From positions 62,001 through 126,000 of the forward strand of contig CAWGTW010000010.1 of assembly GCA_963825565.1 (NCBI GenBank): 64,000 bases of DNA, in the 5' to 3' direction. A program made the position numbers and the translations under genes. Below the pieces are notes generated by a model that was given only the letters and a program-made list of their open reading frames with translations, ran no database searches and was not told the DNA's origin. Positions 46,887 through 55,717 of the stretch are shown in pieces. Position 1 is the first letter of the stretch. Every line of letters begins with the position of its first letter. This stretch comes from JBFGCT01 sp963825565 (lineage in GTDB: Bacteria; Actinomycetota; Acidimicrobiia; Acidimicrobiales; Ilumatobacteraceae).

Positions 46887-47827
46887 TCCCATCGACGTCG
46901 CCCACCGCTCAGCATGCGCTCGGAGGCGTAGCCGAACGATGCGCACGCGAGGCCGGCGGAGAGCACCGCCGCCCGACCGAGGCGGTGGTGCTCGCGCAGG
47001 CCGCCGACCGCGTCCCTGGCGACGGCGCGCACGATGTCGATCGCGTACGACCGCTCGTCCCCGGTGGCGCGCGCGGCGCCGACGGTCACCGCCAGCCGCG
47101 CCTTCGATCGACCCTCGCCGAGGCACCGGCGAAGTACGTACCCGACCCGTGCCCGGCCAGGGGTCACCCGATGGCTGACGAGGGCACGAGGGGCATAGAC
47201 CACTTGGTCGGTCGCCGCTGTCTGTCGGATGCGGATGCAGACCTGGGTCTCCTCACAGCCGGCGACGTCGGCGCCGACTCGGCCGAGCTCGACCGGGAAT
47301 CCGCCGACGCGTTCGAGCGCGCTCCGCCGGAACGCGGCGCTGGCGCCGAACACGTTGCGGACCGGTCCGACCACCTCCGGAGCGTCGGGGTTCGTGCACC
47401 CGACGGTCCAGTCGAGGTGGGGTGGGAACCAGTTCGGTCGGTCGGTCGGCCAACTCGGTTCGATGCGACCGCCGACCGCGGCGACGTCCGGGTGACGGAA
47501 CGGCGCCAGCAGCTCCTCCAGCCAGGCGGGGTCGGCGACGGCATCGTCGTCGATGAAGACGACGAGGTCGGCGGTGGTGGCGGCCAGGCCGGTGTTGCGC
47601 GCCGACGACAGGCCGCGCGGACCGGCGTTGGGGATCGTGCGCACGCTCGTGCGCACCGTCGCGAGGAGCTCGGGGTTGTGATCGACGACGACGATGACCT
47701 CGTCGGGCGTCCGCCGCTGCCGTTCGAGGGCGTCGAGGCAGGCGTCGAGATCCGCTCGCCGCTCCATCGTGTAGGTGCACACGATCACCGCACAGGTCGG
47801 CGGCCGCTGGTCGCGATCGGGTGTCAT
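46883..47827 (-). CDS. Family 2 glycosyltransferase
   Basis: A 314-aa GT-A enzyme. CAVIVCTYTMERRADLDACL opens the nucleotide-binding fold, EVIVVVDHNPE follows, the DxD-like metal site is VVFIDDDAVADPAWL, and GASAAFRRSALERVGGF is the acceptor-loop motif. The C-terminal ~60 aa are helical with a possible membrane-associated stretch (AAVLSAGLACASFGYA). Its ATG overlaps the stop of the upstream glycosyltransferase and its stop overlaps the membrane protein start, so all three are coupled. Confidence 0.9.
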   Translation of the reverse strand: MTPDRDQRPPTCAVIVCTYTMERRADLDACLDALERQRRTPDEVIVVVDHNPELLATVRTSVRTIPNAGPRGLSSARNTGLAATTADLVVFIDDDAVADPAWLEELLAPFRHPDVAAVGGRIEPSWPTDRPNWFPPHLDWTVGCTNPDAPEVVGPVRNVFGASAAFRRSALERVGGFPVELGRVGADVAGCEETQVCIRIRQTAATDQVVYAPRALVSHRVTPGRARVGYVLRRCLGEGRSKARLAVTVGAARATGDERSYAIDIVRAVARDAVGGLREHHRLGRAAVLSAGLACASFGYASERMLSGGRRRWE

Positions 47828-48658
47828 CGCGGTGCGGCGACGGTGGGGCCGCGGTTGACGTACTGGTCGGCCAGCTCCCGCGTGAGCACCGCCGCGATCC
47901 TCAGCCCGTCACGGACCGCATGGAGGTTCGAGCTGCCCGCCGCCGCGCTCGCGTTCGAAGCTCGGCACCTCCTGGATCACGAACCCGAGCCGGGCGGCGC
48001 GGATGTGGAGCAACGTCTCGATCTCGAAGCCGTTGCAGTCCAGCGCCAGCACGTCGCGATGCTTGGTCCAGATCGCGTTGAAGCCGTAGGCGAGATCGGT
48101 GAAACGCGTCCCGTAGACCCGGTTGACGAACGTGCGGATGGCGCTGTTGCCGAAGCGTCGGATCCCGGTGATGTCGGTACTGCCACCTCGCTCCAAGAAG
48201 CGCGACCCCTTGGCGAGATCGGCGCCGTTGACCAGGGCGAGCACGAACCGTTCGACCTCGTCGGGCTCGTTGGAACCGTCGGCATCGATGAAGACGGTGA
48301 CGTCGCCCCGTGCCTCGGCCAACCCTTCGATCATCGCGTTGCCCTTGCCCCGACCGGTCTGGCGAAGGATGCGGACGTCGGGGTGGAGTTCCTGGGCGAC
48401 CTCGATCGTCCCGTCGACCGAGTGCCCGTCGACGAGGATCACCTCGTAGACCGGGGGGAGCGAGGCGAACAGCGCGGCCAGGTTCGGTGCCTCGTTGCGG
48501 GCCGGCACGACGACCGTCACCGCCACGCGGCGGGTGACCCCGTTCAGGACATACGTCCACGGTTCACCGGGTCGCGGGCGCTGCGGCCGTCGCCGTTCGA
48601 TGGCGACCGGCGACCGGAAGTCGCTCGATCCGTTCCGCCGCGTCTCGATGTCGGTCAT
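47824..48658 (-). pseudogene. Family 2 glycosyltransferase (polyprenyl-phosphate type), frame interrupted
   Basis: First gene of the exopolysaccharide operon. ATG 48658 has GGAGG 10-11 nt upstream. VAVTVVVPARNEAPNLAALF, VILVDGHSVDGT, VFIDADGSNEPDEV and FGNSAIRTFVNRVYGTRFTD are those of dolichol-phosphate-mannosyltransferase-like enzymes. Near 47935-47946 (GCCCGCCGCCGCG) the frame breaks. The alternative frame continues with the expected family end (SSNLHAVRDGLRIAAVLTREL) and a stop at 47824 that overlaps the next ATG (ATGA). Joined length is about 278 aa. The restored overlap is strong evidence for a sequence indel rather than decay. Confidence 0.8.
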
Positions 48659-48955
48659 GACGTTGTGCACCTCCGCCTGGTGTTTCACTCCGGGTCCGCC
48701 CCCGAGTGCGGACCATTGTCTCCGATCCCCCGATCGTCGAAAAGCTGCCTGAGCTGATCTTGAGACAAAGCACACACGATCCGCACGCAGCGTGGTCGGG
48801 CACCGACCGTCCGCCGCACCCACCAGCCCGAACGCCGCGGCCCTTGACACGATCCAGACGGGCCGGGCCGGCGTCTGATCTCACTCAGTGTGCAATGATC
48901 GACGCACAACGCGCTCGAGAGTGTCGTCGCTGGGAACGCCGGCCGGCGGGTCGGG
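48659..48955. other. Intergenic region between two-component system and exopolysaccharide operon
   Basis: No convincing gene is seen. It should hold the promoter of the minus-strand polysaccharide operon, but no clear -35/-10 pair is found. TTGACA at 48844 on the plus strand has no -10 partner and no gene downstream on that strand. Confidence 0.4.
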
Positions 48956-49972
48956 TCAGCCGCCGCCGGCCCTGCTGGCAGAGGCATCGACCGGCGGCGT
49001 ACCGTTCGCCGCCGAAGCCCGCACGAGGGTCAGGCGGAACTGGGCGGGGCGCGCCCGCAGCAGCTCGAGCCGACCGCCGTCGGACTCGGCGAGGCGGCGG
49101 GCGAGGGGCAGCCCGCGACCGTGCTTGGTGTGCGGGTCCTGCGGCCGGACGAACAGGTCCCGAACGTGCGCATCGGCGATCCCGTGGCCGTCGTCCTCGA
49201 CCGTCACGCTGTCGCCGCTGATCATGATCGCCAACGTTCCCGCCCCGTGCCGCAGGGCGTTGTCGAACAGCACGTTGACGATCTGCCCGACCAGTCCGGG
49301 CGTGGCTGCGACCGGGTGGACGTTCGCCGTCGTCACCACGATCTGGCGTCGTTGCGTGGCGAAGCGGTCCTGCCAGTCGGCGACGTGGTGGTCGATCAAC
49401 TCGACCAGGTCGAGCGTCGTGCGCTCCCCGCTCGACCCACGGCGGGCGACGGCGAGGAGCTCGTCGAGCGTGGCCGTGAGCTCGTGGGTCTGGTCGAGCG
49501 CGGCGCGCGCCTCGGTCGCCACATCGGTTCGCTCGTGCCGCTCGAGCAGCTCGAGCCGCATCGCGATCCCGGTCAGGCCGGTGCGCAGTTGGTGCGTGGC
49601 GTCGGCGGTGAAGGAGCGCTCCGATTCGAGCATCCGGTTGACGCGGTTCGCGCTCAGGCGCAGGGCTCGCGAGATCGCGTCGATCTCGTCGATTCCCGAG
49701 GAGGTCGGTGGCGAGCTGAAGTCACCATCGCCGACACGAGCGGCACTGCGCGCCAGCCGCTCGAGCGGGCGCGCGAGCTGACGGGCCTGGACGGCGGCGA
49801 GCACCGCGGCGGCGATCAGGGCGAACACCGCGATCACTCCCAGCCTGATCAGCGACCCCCCCACCCCGTCGCCGCCGCTGGCGTCGTTGACGATCAGGAC
49901 GACCGGGACGAGCAGGACGAGGAGCACCACGGTGACCACGGCGATCGTCGAGAGCACGAGGCGCCGGCGCAT
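48956..49972 (-). CDS. Sensor histidine kinase
   Basis: Membrane kinase of 338 aa, partner of the response regulator 9 nt upstream in transcription order. Two TMs (~5-28 and ~42-64) enclose a very short external loop (~12 aa), so it probably senses the membrane rather than a ligand. HAMP (~65-115) is followed by the H-box FTADATHQLRTGLTGI, N-box VLFDNALRHG, G1 VEDDGHGI and G2 HGRGLPLARRL. The adjacent minus-strand polysaccharide operon is a plausible target. Confidence 0.93.
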   Translation of the reverse strand: MRRRLVLSTIAVVTVVLLVLLVPVVLIVNDASGGDGVGGSLIRLGVIAVFALIAAAVLAAVQARQLARPLERLARSAARVGDGDFSSPPTSSGIDEIDAISRALRLSANRVNRMLESERSFTADATHQLRTGLTGIAMRLELLERHERTDVATEARAALDQTHELTATLDELLAVARRGSSGERTTLDLVELIDHHVADWQDRFATQRRQIVVTTANVHPVAATPGLVGQIVNVLFDNALRHGAGTLAIMISGDSVTVEDDGHGIADAHVRDLFVRPQDPHTKHGRGLPLARRLAESDGGRLELLRARPAQFRLTLVRASAANGTPPVDASASRAGGG

Positions 49973-49981
49973 CCTGGTCGG

Positions 49982-50692
49982 TCAGCCCTCCGGCTCGAAG
50001 CGGAACCCGACGCCGCGCACGGTGACGATCTTCGATGGCGGGTCCGCGTCGTCGTGGATCTTGCGCCGCAGTGTCGAGGTGTGGGTGTCGAGCGTGCGGG
50101 TCGATCCCCACCAGTGCTCGTCCCACACCTGGCTCATGATGTCCTCCCGCTTGATCGTGATGCCGGGGCTGCGCATCAGCAGGGCGAGCAGGTCGAACTC
50201 CTTGCTGGTCAACTCGACCTCGGCCCGCGCGCCGCCGGCGCCGTCGAGCAGGAAGCAACGCCGCGCCCCCTCGTCGAGTTCGATGCCCGCCCCGCGCAAC
50301 GGACCGCCTCCTCCGGCGGCTTCGTTGGATTCGGCGATGCGCAGGCGAGCGCGGATCCGGGCGACCAGCTCGGCCAGGCGGAACGGCTTCGCGACGTAGT
50401 CGTCGGCGCCGGCGTTGAGGCCGACGATCACGTCCATCTCCTCGGCTCGCGCTGTCAGCATGATGATCGGGAGGTCGCGATGGTCGGCGCGGATCGTGCG
50501 ACACACGTCGAGGCCGTCGACGTCGGGCAGGGTGAGGTCGAGCAGTACCAGGTCGGGGCGTTCCCGGCCGACCGCCTCCAGTGCCGCTCCGCCTGCCGCG
50601 ACGTGCACGACCTCGAACTGCTCGGAACGCAGGACGCGGATCAGCGGTTCGCTGATCCGCTCGTCGTCCTCGACCAGGAGCACCGTCGCCAT
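49982..50692 (-). CDS. OmpR-family response regulator
   Basis: A 236-aa regulator. The receiver shows VLLVEDDERIS, phospho-acceptor Asp in LVLLDLTLPDVDG, Thr in IIMLTARAEE and Lys in YVAKPFRLAEL. The C-terminal winged helix has VELTSKEFDLLALLMRSPG, the recognition segment RTLDTHTSTLRRKI and VRGVGFRFEPEG. ATG 50692 is chosen; TACGCT lies 9 nt upstream, so the mRNA may have almost no leader. First gene of the two-component operon. Confidence 0.94.
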   Translation of the reverse strand: MATVLLVEDDERISEPLIRVLRSEQFEVVHVAAGGAALEAVGRERPDLVLLDLTLPDVDGLDVCRTIRADHRDLPIIMLTARAEEMDVIVGLNAGADDYVAKPFRLAELVARIRARLRIAESNEAAGGGGPLRGAGIELDEGARRCFLLDGAGGARAEVELTSKEFDLLALLMRSPGITIKREDIMSQVWDEHWWGSTRTLDTHTSTLRRKIHDDADPPSKIVTVRGVGFRFEPEG

Positions 50693-50774
50693 CGTGCATC
50701 GAGCGTACGCCGGGCCGCTCTCGCGCCGCTGGCAATGCGGCCCGGGTTGGTCGGTGGCGGGTGATCGGCGCGGC

Positions 50775-52097
50775 TCATCGCTGCCGCAGGCGGAGTGCGG
50801 CGGCGTGGGCCGGGAAGCCCTCGTGGTCGGCGAGGGCGATGACCGACGGCGCCATCCGGGTGATCGCCTGCCGGTCGGCGCGAGCGACGGCGGTCCGCTT
50901 GAGGAACGCATCGGCGGTGATCCCCGATGACACGTGGGCGAAGCCGCTCGTCGGCAGCGAGGCCGGGCACCCGATCACGAAGTTCGCCGCGCTGAAGGGG
51001 GTGTGCTGGCCGATCAGGATCTCGCCGGCGTTGACGATGTCGCTGGCGACGTCCTCGACGGTCGTGTCGTCGATCGCCAGCTGCAGGTGCTCGGGGGCGA
51101 ACCGGTTGGCGACGTCGACGGCGTCGGCGAGCGTCGGCACGAGGACGCAGCCACCGTTGACGCCCAACGACGAGCGGGCAGCCTCGGCACGTGCCGTCGG
51201 GAGCAGGGCGATCTGGCGGTCGAGTTCGGCATCGGCGGCCTCGGCGACCGCAGCCGACGGCGTGACCAGCACGACCGTCGAGTCGATGCCGTGTTCGGCC
51301 TCGATCAAGAGGTCTGCAGCGAGGCGGACCGGGTCGGCGGTGTGATCGGCGATCACCATGCTCTCGGTCGGTCCGAGCAGCATCATCGTCGCCAGGCCGT
51401 GGCGCTGCATCTCGACCTGGGCGAGCGTGACGGCGGGCGAGCCCGGCCCGACCACCTTGCGCACGCGGGGGATCGATTCGGTGCCGAACCCGAGCGCGGC
51501 GATGCCCGCTGGGCCGTTGACCCGGAACACCTGCTCGATACCGAGCTTCCGGCAGACCACCGAGACGGCCGGATCGATCTCTCCCGATCCGCCGGGCACC
51601 GGTGGGACGACGAGCACGATCTCGGGCACCCCCGCGACGATCGCCGGCACGGCGAGTTGGTAGGCGACGCTCGGATAGGACGCCTTTCCCGACGGGACGA
51701 ACAACCCCGCCGAGGCGATCGGGCTGAGCTTCTCGCCGACCGTCAGGCCGGGTTCGCTCTCGATCGACCACCCGGTCGTGTGCGCCAGTTGTGCCTCGTT
51801 GAAGGCGCGCAGGTGGGCGATCGAGTCGTCGATCGCCGCGTCGACGGCCGGGCTGACCGCCGCCGAGCGGAGTTCGGCGGCGGTGACGCGCAGTTGCGGT
51901 GGTTCGAGGTCGATGCCGTCGAACGTGCGCAGTGCATCGCAGACGGCGATGTCGCCGCGCCGGCGGACGTCGTCGATGAGCTCGCCGATCGAGTCGCGCA
52001 GTTGCTGGTCGAAGATGTCGCCCAGCCCCCGTCCGAGCAACGTGCGGCGGGCCGACGAGTCCATCTCGCCCCACACCTGTCGCCGCATGACGCTCAT
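50775..52097 (-). CDS. hisD: Histidinol dehydrogenase family protein
   Basis: Zinc-dependent NAD enzyme, 440 aa. Family features: FVPSGKASYPS, GTESIPRVRKVVGPG, RFAPEHLQL with the catalytic Glu-His pair, SSGITADAFLKRT and a final HEGFPAHAAALRL with a zinc His. Differences from standard HisD: the zinc Gln of the QAEH motif is Glu266 (EAEH), and GPSE reads GPTES. No other his gene is nearby. It could be the histidine enzyme or a relative acting on another alcohol, such as sulfopropanediol dehydrogenase (HpsN type). TACCGT lies 6 nt before the ATG. Confidence 0.75.
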   Translation of the reverse strand: MSVMRRQVWGEMDSSARRTLLGRGLGDIFDQQLRDSIGELIDDVRRRGDIAVCDALRTFDGIDLEPPQLRVTAAELRSAAVSPAVDAAIDDSIAHLRAFNEAQLAHTTGWSIESEPGLTVGEKLSPIASAGLFVPSGKASYPSVAYQLAVPAIVAGVPEIVLVVPPVPGGSGEIDPAVSVVCRKLGIEQVFRVNGPAGIAALGFGTESIPRVRKVVGPGSPAVTLAQVEMQRHGLATMMLLGPTESMVIADHTADPVRLAADLLIEAEHGIDSTVVLVTPSAAVAEAADAELDRQIALLPTARAEAARSSLGVNGGCVLVPTLADAVDVANRFAPEHLQLAIDDTTVEDVASDIVNAGEILIGQHTPFSAANFVIGCPASLPTSGFAHVSSGITADAFLKRTAVARADRQAITRMAPSVIALADHEGFPAHAAALRLRQR

Positions 52098-52103
52098 CCG
52101 GTC

Positions 52104-52109
52104 ACGGTA
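52104..52109 (-). promoter_or_regulatory. -10 element, hisD-family gene
   Basis: TACCGT on the minus strand, 6 nt before the ATG at 52097, leaderless layout. Confidence 0.5.
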
Positions 52110-52117
52110 CCGGCGAT

Positions 52118-52175
52118 CTGTTCGGGCACCGGCACCAAACAGTCACTCACCTGTTCGGGGACAGGCACCAGACAG
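52118..52175 (+). repeat. Two REP-like 25-nt repeats
   Basis: CTGTTCGGG.AC.GGCACCA.ACAG occurs at 52118-52142 and 52151-52175 (period 33, about 22 of 25 identical). In copy 2 CTGT-TCGGGG-ACAG can pair, and the ends CTGT/ACAG pair over the whole unit. The core GGGACAGGCACC resembles repetitive extragenic elements spread by REP-associated tyrosine transposases. No transposase is in the window. Confidence 0.6.
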
Positions 52176-52219
52176 GTCGGGTGATCCGGTCGGGTGATCC
52201 GGTCGGGTGATCCGGTCGG
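52175..52219 (+). repeat. 13-nt tandem repeat
   Basis: Three perfect copies of GGTCGGGTGATCC (52175-52213) plus a partial fourth, directly following the REP-like pair and before the Rieske-ThDP gene. Likely length-variable. Confidence 0.85.
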
Positions 52220-52258
52220 CGGCGGGGCGAACCCCGACCGGCGTCGACGTCGTTGTCC

Positions 52259-52264
52259 TACTGT
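52259..52264 (+). promoter_or_regulatory. -10 element, Rieske-ThDP gene
   Basis: TACTGT lies 6 nt before the ATG at 52271, leaderless layout, decides the start. Confidence 0.55.
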
Positions 52265-52270
52265 TGGCCC

Positions 52271-54244
52271 ATGAACGAACCCTCCCTGGATCCGGCGCCG
52301 GTCCCCGACGGCCCGTTCGAGTGGCATCGGGTCCTCGCCCCTGACGAGCTCCCCGAGGGGCGGGTCACCACGGTCACCGTCGGTCGCCGTTCGCTGGCCG
52401 TCTCGCACTTCCGGGACGGGTACGGGGCGATCGACAACCGGTGCCCCCACCAGGGCGGCCCACTCGGCGAGGGGTCGATCGAGAAGGGCTGGCTCCGGTG
52501 CCCCTGGCACGGGTACGACTACTCGCCGTGCAACGGGCAGCCACCGGCCGGCTCGTCCGACACGGTCGAGTCCTTCGCCGTCGATCGGCGCGACGACGGC
52601 GTCTACGTCGCCGTCCCGCCGGACCCGGTCCGGGTCCGCACGGTCAGCGACGTCCTGGTCGAGACGATGGTCAACTGGGGTGTGACGGCCGTGTTCGGGA
52701 TGGTCGGCCACTCCAACCTCGGCTTCGCGGACGCGATGCGCGAAGCGGAGGCTCGTGGTGAGCTGCGGTTCTTCGGCATCCGCCACGAGGGAGCGGCATC
52801 GTTCGCGGCTGGCGCGTACGGCAAGCTGACCAACGACCTCGCCGCCTGCTTCGCCATCGCCGGGCCGGGTTCGACCAACCTGTTGACCGGGCTCTACGAC
52901 GCGAAGGTCGACCGCGCCCCGGTGCTCGCCCTCTCCGGGCAGGTGCCGTCCAAGGTCAAGGGACGCGGGGCGTTCCAGGACGTCGACCTCGAAGGTGCGT
53001 TCGCCGCGGTCGCCCAGTACTCCGAAACGGTGCACGCCGGCTCCGACCATGCCGAGCTGATGAACATGGCGTGCAAGACCGCAGTGGTCGACCGCAACGT
53101 GGCCCACCTCGTGCTTCCCGATGAGGTGCAGATCCAGCCGAGCGACGCCGAGCCCGGCGGTCCGCTCGGACGGGTGCCGAGCAGGCGGATCTCACCGCCT
53201 GCCGACACGCTCGCCGCTGCTGCGGAGATGATCGCCGGTGCGGCCCGCCCGATGTTCGTCGTCGGCCACGGGGCGCGCAACGACATGACCGAGATCGCCG
53301 CGCTCGCCGAGCAGATCGGCGCACCGGTGGCGACGACGTTCAAGGGCAAGGGAGCGATCTCGGACCTTCACCCGCTCGGGTGCGGCGTGCTCGGGCGTAG
53401 CGGCACGCCGATCGCCAGTTGGATGATGAACGAGTCCGACCTGCTCGTCGTGTTCGGCGCCTCGTTCTCCAACCACACGGGCATCGCCACGTACAAGCCG
53501 ATCGTCCAGGTCGACTACGACGCGATGGCACTCGGCCGGTTCCACGCGGTCGACGTGCCGCTGCTCGGGCACGGCGCCGTGACCGCCCGCCTGCTCGCGG
53601 AAGCGATCGGCGACGAACACGGATGTGTCGACCTGCGGCCCGAGGTCGCCGAACGGTGGGCGATCTGGCGGGCGGAGAAGGCGAGCCGGCGAGACGACGA
53701 CAAGGGCCACGGCGTCAACGCCGCGGTGCTGTTCGATGCGCTCGGGCGCCAGGCCTCGCCCGATGCGGTGCTGTGCGTCGACGTCGGCAACAACACGTAC
53801 AGCTTCGGTCGCTACTTCGAGGTCGACCGGCAGTCGGTGCTGATGTCGGGCTATCTCGGGTCGATCGGGTTCGGGTTCCCGGCGGCGATGGGTGCCTGGG
53901 CCGCTGTCGGCGACCACCGCCAGGTGATCGGCGTGTCGGGCGACGCCGGGTTCGGGCAGTACGCGATGGAGTTGACGACGGCGGTGAAGTACGCGATGAA
54001 CATTACGCACGTGGTGATGAACAACTCCGAGCTCGGCAAGATCAGCAAGGAGCAGCGGGCCGCCAACCTCGACGTCTGGCAGACCAGCGTGCACAACCCG
54101 TCCTTCGCCGAGTTCGCACGGCTGTGCGGCGGCCACGGCGTGCGGGTCGAGTCGGCCGCCGAGCTCGACGACGCGCTGGTCGGCGCGCTCGACCACGATG
54201 GCCCTGCGCTCGTCGAGGTGGTCACCGACGCGGTGCTGGTCTGA
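52271..54244 (+). CDS. Rieske [2Fe-2S] domain fused to thiamine-diphosphate-dependent enzyme
   Basis: A 657-aa fusion. Residues ~18-115 form a Rieske ferredoxin domain with both cluster pairs (C58-P-H60 and C77-P-W-H80). Residues ~120-655 are a pyruvate-oxidase/acetolactate-synthase-like enzyme: catalytic Glu in GIRHEGAASFAAGAYGK, GPGSTNLLTGL, a central domain, and the ThDP-Mg motif GDAGFGQ ... MNNSELGKI. All key residues appear present. An iron-sulfur domain built in suggests electrons from 2-oxoacid oxidation leave through the cluster, or that it modulates activity. Substrate unknown. Confidence 0.88.
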   Translation: MNEPSLDPAPVPDGPFEWHRVLAPDELPEGRVTTVTVGRRSLAVSHFRDGYGAIDNRCPHQGGPLGEGSIEKGWLRCPWHGYDYSPCNGQPPAGSSDTVESFAVDRRDDGVYVAVPPDPVRVRTVSDVLVETMVNWGVTAVFGMVGHSNLGFADAMREAEARGELRFFGIRHEGAASFAAGAYGKLTNDLAACFAIAGPGSTNLLTGLYDAKVDRAPVLALSGQVPSKVKGRGAFQDVDLEGAFAAVAQYSETVHAGSDHAELMNMACKTAVVDRNVAHLVLPDEVQIQPSDAEPGGPLGRVPSRRISPPADTLAAAAEMIAGAARPMFVVGHGARNDMTEIAALAEQIGAPVATTFKGKGAISDLHPLGCGVLGRSGTPIASWMMNESDLLVVFGASFSNHTGIATYKPIVQVDYDAMALGRFHAVDVPLLGHGAVTARLLAEAIGDEHGCVDLRPEVAERWAIWRAEKASRRDDDKGHGVNAAVLFDALGRQASPDAVLCVDVGNNTYSFGRYFEVDRQSVLMSGYLGSIGFGFPAAMGAWAAVGDHRQVIGVSGDAGFGQYAMELTTAVKYAMNITHVVMNNSELGKISKEQRAANLDVWQTSVHNPSFAEFARLCGGHGVRVESAAELDDALVGALDHDGPALVEVVTDAVLV

Positions 54245-54372
54245 TCGAGCCGTGTCTCGCGTCGATGCGTTCAACCCGTCCGGTGCACTTCGGCGGCGCG
54301 CACCTCGCGCTCGAGACTCACCGGGAACGTGGGGGTTGGGCGATGAGCGCCCGACCGGATGGCACCGACCGG

Positions 54373-54378
54373 TAGCAT
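54373..54378 (+). promoter_or_regulatory. -10 element, purA-purB
   Basis: TAGCAT 36 nt before the purA ATG, which also has GGGGGAG upstream, so this transcript should carry a short leader. No purine riboswitch fold was recognised in the 170-nt gap. Confidence 0.4.
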
Positions 54379-54414
54379 CTCGTCACGTTCCAGTCGCCGA
54401 ATGGGGGAGCGTGC

Positions 54415-55689
54415 ATGCCCGTCACCGTCGTCGTCGGAGCCCAGTGGGGCGACGAGGGCAAAGCCAAGGTCATCGACCTGCTCTCCAAGGAGCACACGTT
54501 CGTCGTGCGCTACCAGGGCGGCCACAACGCCGGCCACACCGTCGTGGTCGACGGTGAGCGGTACGCCCTCCAGCTCGTGCCGTCGGGCATCCTGTACGAG
54601 CACGTCGTGCCGGTGATCGCCAACGGCGTGGTCGTCGACCTGCCGACCCTGTTCGGCGAGGTCGACGGGCTCGAAGCGCGGGGCATCTCGTGCGCGCAGC
54701 TGAAGGTCTCCAGCCGGGCCCACCTGATCTTCCCGTGGCATCAGGCCCACGATGCGATCGCCGAGGCGATGCGGGGCGACGACAAGATCGGCACGACGCT
54801 GAAGGGCATCGGCCCGGCCTACGCGGACAAGGCGCGCCGGGTCGGCGTGCGCGCCGGCGACGTCCTCGACCGCGACCGGTTCGCCCATCTCGTGCGCGAA
54901 CGGGCCACGGCGGAGAACGTCCTGATCGAGCAGGCCGGGGGAGAACCGCTCGACGTCGACGAGCTCGTCGAGCGGTTCATCGCCCTCGGGGTCCGGCTCG
55001 CCCCGTACGTGACCGACACGATCGGCCTGCTGCACGACGCGCTGGCCCGGGGAGCGCACGTGCTGCTCGAAGGCGCGCAGGCCACGTTCCTCGACCTCGA
55101 CCACGGCACCTACCCCTACGTGACGTCGTCCAACCCGACCGCCGGCGGTGCGTGCGTCGGCTCGGGGCTCGGCCCGCGCGACATCGGCCGGGTCGTGGGG
55201 ATCACCAAGGCGTACACGACCCGGGTCGGCGCCGGGCCGTTCCCGACCGAGTTGCTCGACGCCGACGGCGACACGCTGATCGACGTCGGCCGCGAGTTCG
55301 GAACGGTGACCGGCCGGCGCCGGCGTGCCGGCTGGCTCGACTGCGTCATGCTCCGGCACGCGGTACGCCTCAACTCGCTGACCGAGCTGGCGCTGACCAA
55401 GATCGACGTCCTCGACGGCTTCGACCAGGTCAAGATCTGCACCGGGTACCGCCTCGACGGCGACCCACTCGCCAACTACCCCGATCGGTCGGACGTCCTC
55501 GCCCGGGTCGAGCCGGTATACGAGGAGCTCGACGGGTGGGGGAGCGTGCTGACCGACGCACGCGAGCCGGACCAGCTCCCCGCCGAGGCCCGTCGGTTCA
55601 TCGAGATCGTCGAGCGCGAGGTCGGTGTCCCGGTCCGTGTCGTCGGTGTCGGCGCCGAGCGCGACGACTACCTGGTCTGGGTCTCATGA
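54415..55689 (+). CDS. purA: Adenylosuccinate synthetase
   Basis: Joins IMP and aspartate with GTP on the way to AMP. 424 aa, standard length. QWGDEGKAKVIDLL is the P-loop region; the usual GDEGKGK reads GDEGKAK, a Gly-to-Ala change, while the catalytic Asp and following Lys are kept. RYQGGHNAGHTVVV, LKGIGPAYADKARR, LEGAQATFLDLDHGTYPYVT and TGRRRRAGWLD are family hallmarks. It is followed after 28 nt by purB, giving both last steps to AMP in one operon. Confidence 0.96.
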   Translation: MPVTVVVGAQWGDEGKAKVIDLLSKEHTFVVRYQGGHNAGHTVVVDGERYALQLVPSGILYEHVVPVIANGVVVDLPTLFGEVDGLEARGISCAQLKVSSRAHLIFPWHQAHDAIAEAMRGDDKIGTTLKGIGPAYADKARRVGVRAGDVLDRDRFAHLVRERATAENVLIEQAGGEPLDVDELVERFIALGVRLAPYVTDTIGLLHDALARGAHVLLEGAQATFLDLDHGTYPYVTSSNPTAGGACVGSGLGPRDIGRVVGITKAYTTRVGAGPFPTELLDADGDTLIDVGREFGTVTGRRRRAGWLDCVMLRHAVRLNSLTELALTKIDVLDGFDQVKICTGYRLDGDPLANYPDRSDVLARVEPVYEELDGWGSVLTDAREPDQLPAEARRFIEIVEREVGVPVRVVGVGAERDDYLVWVS

Positions 55690-55717
55690 GCGGGGCCGAC
55701 GACATGGGGCTGCGGCG

